Origin: an uncultured Eubacterium sp.
Lineage (GTDB): Bacteria; Bacillota; Clostridia; Lachnospirales; Lachnospiraceae
Length of the DNA: 37,443 nt
Assembly: GCA_934322085.1 (NCBI GenBank)
Contig: CAKRGF010000027.1
Location: 1-37,443 of the forward strand
Reading direction: 5' to 3'
In this document: positions 32,584-37,443 of the stretch, in pieces
Layout: every line of letters begins with the position of its first letter
How positions within the stretch are numbered: position 1 is the first letter of the stretch
Made by a program: the position numbers and the translations under genes
Notes under the pieces: model-generated
Seen by the model: only the letters and a program-made list of their open reading frames with translations
Databases searched by the model: none
Told to the model about the DNA's origin: nothing

Positions 32584-33471
32584 CTAACGCCGATTAAATT
32601 TCATGCGGATTACACTGGAGAATAACTGCTTAATTCCAACAGCACGCGGATTTTCTTTCTCCATATCGAGTAAAGAAAGTGCAACCTTCTCCACGGACTG
32701 GGAAGCCAGTGCATCCGGATTGGCCACGCTGAGTGGCTTCTGGTGCATGACCGCCTTCTGCATATTCACATCATAAGGAATAGCACCCAGATAATCAATG
32801 TCAATGTCTAAAAACTTATTGACAACAACACCTAATTTCTGGAACAATTCATCCGCTTCCTTTTTTCCACGAACCTGATTTGCAATCATCTTCACAACCG
32901 TTTTATTTGGCATATAGGAAGAATTACGGTTCAAAGCCTTTAACAGGGCATACGCATCCGTAATGGAGGTCGGCTCCGGCGTAGCTACCAAAAGAACTTC
33001 TTCACTGGCTGCCACAAATTCAAGAACAGAATCCCCAATTCCGGCACCGGTATCCACAATGATTACATCTGCCTGTTTATCCAATTCTTCCATCTTCTGA
33101 ATCAGCCAGAAAACCTGTTCCCGATTCAGATTTGCCATCTCATTGATGCCGGAACCACCGGAAAGGAAACCAATTCCCTCCGGTCCATAAGTTATTACAT
33201 CTTGTATATTTTTACCTCGAAACATCAAATCAGCCAAATTATACTTCGGACGAATTCCAAGCATAATTTCAATATTTGCCAAACCAAAGTCGGCATCCAG
33301 AACAACCACTCTCTTGCCGAGTCTGTGAAGCTGAATTGCCAGATTTACAGAAAAACTTGTTTTCCCGACACCGCCTTTACCAGACGTGACCGTAATGACT
33401 CTGGCTGTCCGGTTTTTGGCATCAATTTCCTGCTTTTTAATGATATTTCGTAAGCTTTCTGCCTGATCCAT
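32584..33471 (-). CDS. flhG: Flagellar number regulator FlhG (FleN/YlxH), MinD-like ATPase
   Basis: ParA/MinD-type ATPase that controls number and placement of flagella and stimulates FlhF GTPase. The 295-residue protein has a short N-terminal activator helix (DQAESLRNIIKK), deviant Walker A GKGGVGKTSF (31-40), VVVLDADFGLANIEIMLG, and VIIVDTGAGIGDSVL. RBS GGAAGG precedes the ATG. It follows flhF by 27 bases. Confidence 0.95.
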   Translation of the reverse strand: MDQAESLRNIIKKQEIDAKNRTARVITVTSGKGGVGKTSFSVNLAIQLHRLGKRVVVLDADFGLANIEIMLGIRPKYNLADLMFRGKNIQDVITYGPEGIGFLSGGSGINEMANLNREQVFWLIQKMEELDKQADVIIVDTGAGIGDSVLEFVAASEEVLLVATPEPTSITDAYALLKALNRNSSYMPNKTVVKMIANQVRGKKEADELFQKLGVVVNKFLDIDIDYLGAIPYDVNMQKAVMHQKPLSVANPDALASQSVEKVALSLLDMEKENPRAVGIKQLFSSVIRMKFNRR

Positions 33472-33498
33472 TCCACACCTTCCTTTCTCGCCATAGAA

Positions 33499-34746
33499 TT
33501 AATTCGTATGATTATCACTTAGTAATTTTTTAGCCACTCTCTGCGGATCCATCTCACCGATGTCTTCTGGAACATTCTGTCCCCAGGTAACATACGATAA
33601 TGGACAATTTGTTTTCACTCTCATATTTAACATAATACCTGCCGAAGAAGTTTCGTCAAGCTTAGTAAAAATAAGACTAAAATCCGTAAGTGCCGAATAA
33701 ACCGAAGCAATCTTTTGTAAATCACTGTATTTTGTACCGGCATTTAACACCAAATAAGCCTGACGCTCATTGACAGGAATCTGCTCCAGCAATGTCCGGA
33801 TATCTTCCATCTGTTCTTTGCTTTTGTGGGAACGTCCCGCAGTATCAATCAAGCAGACATCATACTGTTTAAGTTTTTCAAGATTATCTCCCAATTCTTG
33901 AGGACTGTAAATTACCTCAAGAGGTACTGATAAAATATTCGCATAAGTCTTTAGCTGTTCCACCGCTGCAATACGGTAAGTATCTGCTGTTACCAATGCA
34001 ATTTTGGCATGCTCCTCTAATTTTAATTTGGAAGCAATTTTGGCAATCGTCGTTGTTTTGCCAACTCCGGTTGAACCAAGGAAAAAGATAAATTTCGTCT
34101 TCGTATTTTCCCCCGTCTTAATCCCATAAGGCTGTCCTAACATCAAAATAATCTTTTGGTAAATATTTGCCAGAATCTGGTCTAACGGTGCATTTTTTGC
34201 GAGCGAACGGTTCACCTCATCCATAATGGATTTTGCAATTTCTTCATCCACCTCGTTCTGGACTAACTGCTGGTAAATCAAATCTTTATAAGCCTTCGTC
34301 TTTTCATCCTCCTCATCCTCTTCTTTAGACTCGGAAGCATCTTTTGGCTCTACGGTCTCTTTTGGTTCCGAAACTGGCATCTCAATGTTTTTTTCTGCTT
34401 TCTCCGTCACTTCTTCCTTCTGCGCCATTTGTTTTTCAAGAAGGGATTGCAGCATACTGATACGTTCCTCAAGGCTGCTGTTATCCGGCGTATCTGCCTT
34501 TTTCTCTGTTTTCGAAAACTTGCCCGCCTCGACCGGCTTTTTCTCTTGCGCTGTCTCGTCCTGTGAATACACTGGTGTCTCATCCAATGCCGCTGTCACT
34601 TCAACTTTTCCACGGACAAATAATTTAGCAAGTCCTTTTGGCTTCACTTTCTTAATATTCATAACAATGGCGTTATTTCCTAATTCGCTTTTTGCCATTT
34701 CAATTGCATCTTTTTCAGATTTTGCTAAAAACTTTTTGATAATCAC
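33499..34746 (-). CDS. flhF: Flagellar SRP-type GTPase FlhF
   Basis: Signal-recognition-particle GTPase that marks flagellar assembly sites. The 415-residue protein has a basic B domain (1-50), a long charged, probably disordered region (about 60-150), an N domain (150-205), and a G domain with GSTGVGKTTT (224-233), DTYRIAA, DTAGRS and TKLDE. The start is a GTG that overlaps the flhA stop as GTGA, showing translational coupling. Confidence 0.96.
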   Translation of the reverse strand: MIIKKFLAKSEKDAIEMAKSELGNNAIVMNIKKVKPKGLAKLFVRGKVEVTAALDETPVYSQDETAQEKKPVEAGKFSKTEKKADTPDNSSLEERISMLQSLLEKQMAQKEEVTEKAEKNIEMPVSEPKETVEPKDASESKEEDEEDEKTKAYKDLIYQQLVQNEVDEEIAKSIMDEVNRSLAKNAPLDQILANIYQKIILMLGQPYGIKTGENTKTKFIFFLGSTGVGKTTTIAKIASKLKLEEHAKIALVTADTYRIAAVEQLKTYANILSVPLEVIYSPQELGDNLEKLKQYDVCLIDTAGRSHKSKEQMEDIRTLLEQIPVNERQAYLVLNAGTKYSDLQKIASVYSALTDFSLIFTKLDETSSAGIMLNMRVKTNCPLSYVTWGQNVPEDIGEMDPQRVAKKLLSDNHTN

Positions 34747-36779
34747 TCTACTGTCACCATCCCAACTGATTGTAATTCAACATCGGAATCAATCTCATTG
34801 TATGACAATACATGAAGATTCCTAAATTGCTCTTGTGTTAATTTTTTCAGGTACATACGAACAATCGGCGAAGTAATAATAATCGGCGTTCGTCCCAGTT
34901 CCTCTAATTTGTCTGTTTCTTCCCGCAGAGAAGTCATCAGCCGGTTCGTATAATCCGGGTCAAGTGCCAGATAAGCCCCCTGCTCCGTCTGTTTTACCGA
35001 ATCCATAATAACCTGCTCCACATTCGGGTCCAATGTCACAACGCTGGTCGTTTCATTGTTATTAAAATACTGGTTTGAAATCGCACGTTTCAAACTCTGT
35101 CTGACATACTCCGTCAATACATCGGTATCATGTGTTGTCGGTGCATAATCGGCTAACGTCTCAAAAATGGTAACCAAATCTCTTATGGAAATACCTTCTG
35201 CCAAAAGATTCTGCAACACCTTCTGGATTTCTCCAACATTTAATAATTTTGGCACCAGTTCCGATACCAATGTATCGTTTGCTTCCTTCACATTCTCAAT
35301 CAAGTTGTGAACATCCTGTCTGGTAAGAAGTTCATCCAGATGTGAACGGATAATTTCCATCAAATGGGTCGCAATAATTGACGGCGGGTCAACTACCGTA
35401 TAGCCAAGGGATTCTGCCCGTTCACGCTGACTTTCCGTAATCCAGATTGCAGGCAGATGATAGGATGGCTCAAACGTTGGAATACCAGAAATTTCTTCTT
35501 CTACATATCCCGGATTCATCGCCATATAGTGATCAAACAAAATTTCTCCCTCGCTGACCGGCACGCCTTTTATCTTAATCAGATACTGATTCGGATTCAA
35601 CTGAATGTTATCACGCAGTCGAATCATCGGAACTACACATCCAAGTTCTAAGGCAATCTGTCTTCGTATCATAACCACACGGTCTAACAAGTCACCGCCC
35701 TGATTAACATCGGCAAGTGGAATAATTCCATAACCAAACTCCAGCTCAATGGCATCCACCTGCAGCAGCGAACTGACATTTTCCGGTCTCCTGATTTCTT
35801 CTGCAGACTCCTCTTCTTCCGAAACCGCCTCGTCGGTCTCTGTCATTTCCAATTGGTTTGCCATCATTCTTGCCGTCAATAAAAACATAATTCCATACGC
35901 ACAAAAGACCAGCATATTCAGTGGCGTAAATAAACCTAAACCAATCAAGGCAATGCCGACAATATTAAGTACTTTCGGCGTAGAAAAAAGCTGTCGTTTC
36001 AATATATTGCCCACATCGGCTTCTTTGGAACCTTTCGTTACCAGAATACCAGTGGATAACGAAATCATAAGGGATGGAATCTGGCTTACCAGACCATCAC
36101 CAATTGTCAGAATCGAATACCTTTGAACCGCCGCGTTAATATCCATGCCATTCATCAGAACACCAATGGCAATACCACCAACAAAGTTCAAAACGGTAAT
36201 TACTAAACCTGCCGTTGCATCTCCTTTTACATACTTTGTAGCACCATCCATGGAACCAAAGAAAGCCGATTCCTGCTGAATCTTTTCACGGCGTTCTTTT
36301 GCCTCCTCATCGGTTATGGCGCCTGTATTCAAATCGGCATCAATCGCCATCTGTTTTCCGGGCATCGCATCCAGTGTAAAACGCGCTGTTACCTCCGACA
36401 CACGTTCGGAACCTTTATTGATAACAAGTAACTGCATGATAACCAGTACAAAGAACACGATGGCACCAACAACTAAATTACCACCACCGACAAAGTTACC
36501 AAATGTATCAACTACGTTACCGGCATCTGCCTTTAATAAAATATTTCTTGTAGAGCTGACATTCAACGACAATCGAAACAACGTCGTCAAAAGCAATAAC
36601 GTCGGAAACGCCGACATATCAAGAGGCTCTTTGGAAAACAATGCATTAAACAAAATAATCATCGAAAGTGCAATATTTAATGCGAATAACAAATCCAGCA
36701 AAAAGAGCGGGACCGGAATAATCAAGCATAAAATAGGTACTAAGATAAATGCACCTAACACCATATCTTCACGACGCAT
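34743..36779 (-). CDS. flhA: Flagellar type III export gate protein FlhA
   Basis: Integral export-gate subunit. The 678-residue protein has about eight membrane helices in residues 1-320, the FHIPEP cytoplasmic loop (SRNILLKADAGNVVDTFGNFV; later RFTLDAMPGKQMAIDADLN), an acidic linker (about 320-335), and a C-terminal substrate/chaperone docking domain. RBS AAAGGAGG precedes the ATG. It follows flhB by 33 bases. Confidence 0.97.
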   Translation of the reverse strand: MRREDMVLGAFILVPILCLIIPVPLFLLDLLFALNIALSMIILFNALFSKEPLDMSAFPTLLLLTTLFRLSLNVSSTRNILLKADAGNVVDTFGNFVGGGNLVVGAIVFFVLVIMQLLVINKGSERVSEVTARFTLDAMPGKQMAIDADLNTGAITDEEAKERREKIQQESAFFGSMDGATKYVKGDATAGLVITVLNFVGGIAIGVLMNGMDINAAVQRYSILTIGDGLVSQIPSLMISLSTGILVTKGSKEADVGNILKRQLFSTPKVLNIVGIALIGLGLFTPLNMLVFCAYGIMFLLTARMMANQLEMTETDEAVSEEEESAEEIRRPENVSSLLQVDAIELEFGYGIIPLADVNQGGDLLDRVVMIRRQIALELGCVVPMIRLRDNIQLNPNQYLIKIKGVPVSEGEILFDHYMAMNPGYVEEEISGIPTFEPSYHLPAIWITESQRERAESLGYTVVDPPSIIATHLMEIIRSHLDELLTRQDVHNLIENVKEANDTLVSELVPKLLNVGEIQKVLQNLLAEGISIRDLVTIFETLADYAPTTHDTDVLTEYVRQSLKRAISNQYFNNNETTSVVTLDPNVEQVIMDSVKQTEQGAYLALDPDYTNRLMTSLREETDKLEELGRTPIIITSPIVRMYLKKLTQEQFRNLHVLSYNEIDSDVELQSVGMVTVE

Positions 36780-36812
36780 TGTTTTTCCTCCTTTACGTTT
36801 TTTCTATCAAAA

Positions 36813-37443
36813 TCAACTTACTTTTCCTTGTAATCCATATACATAAGCCAAAATTTCTGCAACCATCTGGTACAATTCCGGCGGAATCTGTTCTCCCAAT
36901 TCCACATTGTGATACAACATTCTCGCCAAAGGTTTATTTTCTACAATCTCAATCTTATTTTCTTTCGCCACTTCACGAATACGTCCCGCCAGATAATCAG
37001 CACCCTTTGCCACAACAATTGGTGCCTCAGCTACTTCCTTATCGTATTTCAGTGCAACCGCTAAGTGAGTCGGGTTCGTAATAACTACATCCGCCTCCGG
37101 CAGTTCCTGCATCATACGTCGTCTTGACGCCTCCTGCATCTTTCTTCGAATCTGGCCTTTAATCTGTGGATTTCCTTCTGTATTTTTATATTCATCTTTG
37201 ACTTCCTGTTTCGTCATTTTCATGTCATTGTTAAACTTGCGTTTCTGGTACATCCAGTCCGCAAAAGCAATGACAAAGAAAACAGCCGTAATCTGAAAGG
37301 CAATATTTAACACGGTACTAACAATCAGGCTAACCGCTGACCAGATATCAAGCTGATAAATGTTGACAATCATGCCCCATTCATCTTTTAGCGCCTGATA
37401 TACCACGTAGAACAAAATTCCTACTTTAACAACCGCCTTAATC
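36813..37443 (-). CDS. flhB: Flagellar export protein FlhB, N-terminal part outside window
   Basis: Substrate-specificity switch of the flagellar type III export system. Only the C-terminal ~209 residues are present; the frame is open to the right edge with no start in view (an internal TTG at 37415 is not a real start). Seen are the last membrane helices, the linker MYQKRKFNNDMKMTKQEVKDE, the autocleavage motif NPTH in VVITNPTHLAVALKYD, and the FlhBc core ending VYGLQGKVS. It is the first gene visible of the operon. Confidence 0.95.
   Translation of the reverse strand, partial: IKAVVKVGILFYVVYQALKDEWGMIVNIYQLDIWSAVSLIVSTVLNIAFQITAVFFVIAFADWMYQKRKFNNDMKMTKQEVKDEYKNTEGNPQIKGQIRRKMQEASRRRMMQELPEADVVITNPTHLAVALKYDKEVAEAPIVVAKGADYLAGRIREVAKENKIEIVENKPLARMLYHNVELGEQIPPELYQMVAEILAYVYGLQGKVS

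Noticed and set aside
1..37443. CRISPR array, insertion sequence or prophage
   Set aside because: No regularly spaced repeats, transposase, integrase or phage structural gene was found on either strand.

Overview
The window looks like a chromosomal segment of a motile, low-GC Gram-positive gut-type bacterium, most likely a Lachnospiraceae member (Roseburia/Butyrivibrio/Agathobacter-like). The reasons are a PolC-type replicative polymerase, the Firmicutes order rpsB-tsf-pyrH-frr-uppS-cdsA-dxr-rseP-polC joined to a fla/che operon, a DUF6115 protein, and Clostridia-style surface proteins with FIVAR and fibronectin-III modules. Nearly everything is on the minus strand. No mobile element, CRISPR array or rRNA was seen.

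Right to left (direction of transcription): (i) 23.3-37.4 kb is a flagellar/chemotaxis operon: flhB (cut by the edge), flhA, flhF, flhG, a YcgR-like PilZ protein, cheB, cheA, cheW, cheD, a small membrane protein, the motility sigma factor, fapA, an unknown 101-aa protein, a DUF6115 protein at the position SwrB has in Bacillus, and a short MltG-like protein lacking the catalytic domain. (ii) 20.8-23.3 kb holds rpsB-tsf with promoter and terminator, then an HD-type small alarmone hydrolase with its own promoter. (iii) 15.7-20.8 kb holds a LacI-fold/GGDEF fusion, a NodB polysaccharide deacetylase, an acidic-tailed bactofilin, pyrH and frr, ending at a strong hairpin. (iv) 6.0-15.6 kb is uppS-cdsA-dxr-rseP-ispG-polC, a lipid, isoprenoid and replication operon ending at a terminator near 6.03 kb.

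(v) 0.1-5.95 kb is the accessory and most interesting part: a five-gene operon from a perfect sigma-A promoter (TTGACA-17-TATAAT). It encodes a secreted homologue of the Treponema pallidum 47-kDa antigen TpN47 with FIVAR and Fn3 modules, an ApbE lipoprotein (FAD:protein FMN transferase), a protein with four FMN_bind domains, a second protein with one FMN_bind domain, and a NapH/NosR-like membrane [4Fe-4S] protein. The predicted sum is an extracytosolic electron-transfer chain with five covalent FMN sites fed by a membrane ferredoxin, with a TpN47-family protein as the first gene. I infer this from domains and gene order; the coupling of TpN47 to flavinylation is the best candidate here for an undescribed system. 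A divergent promoter drives a small two-helix membrane protein, and the control region between them has a near-perfect 14-bp direct repeat and an inverted repeat.

(vi) A tRNA-Glu(CUC) with its own promoter lies at the left edge.

Several starts were moved downstream of the longest reading frame because a Shine-Dalgarno sequence sits at proper distance from an internal ATG, GTG or TTG; each case is described in its entry.
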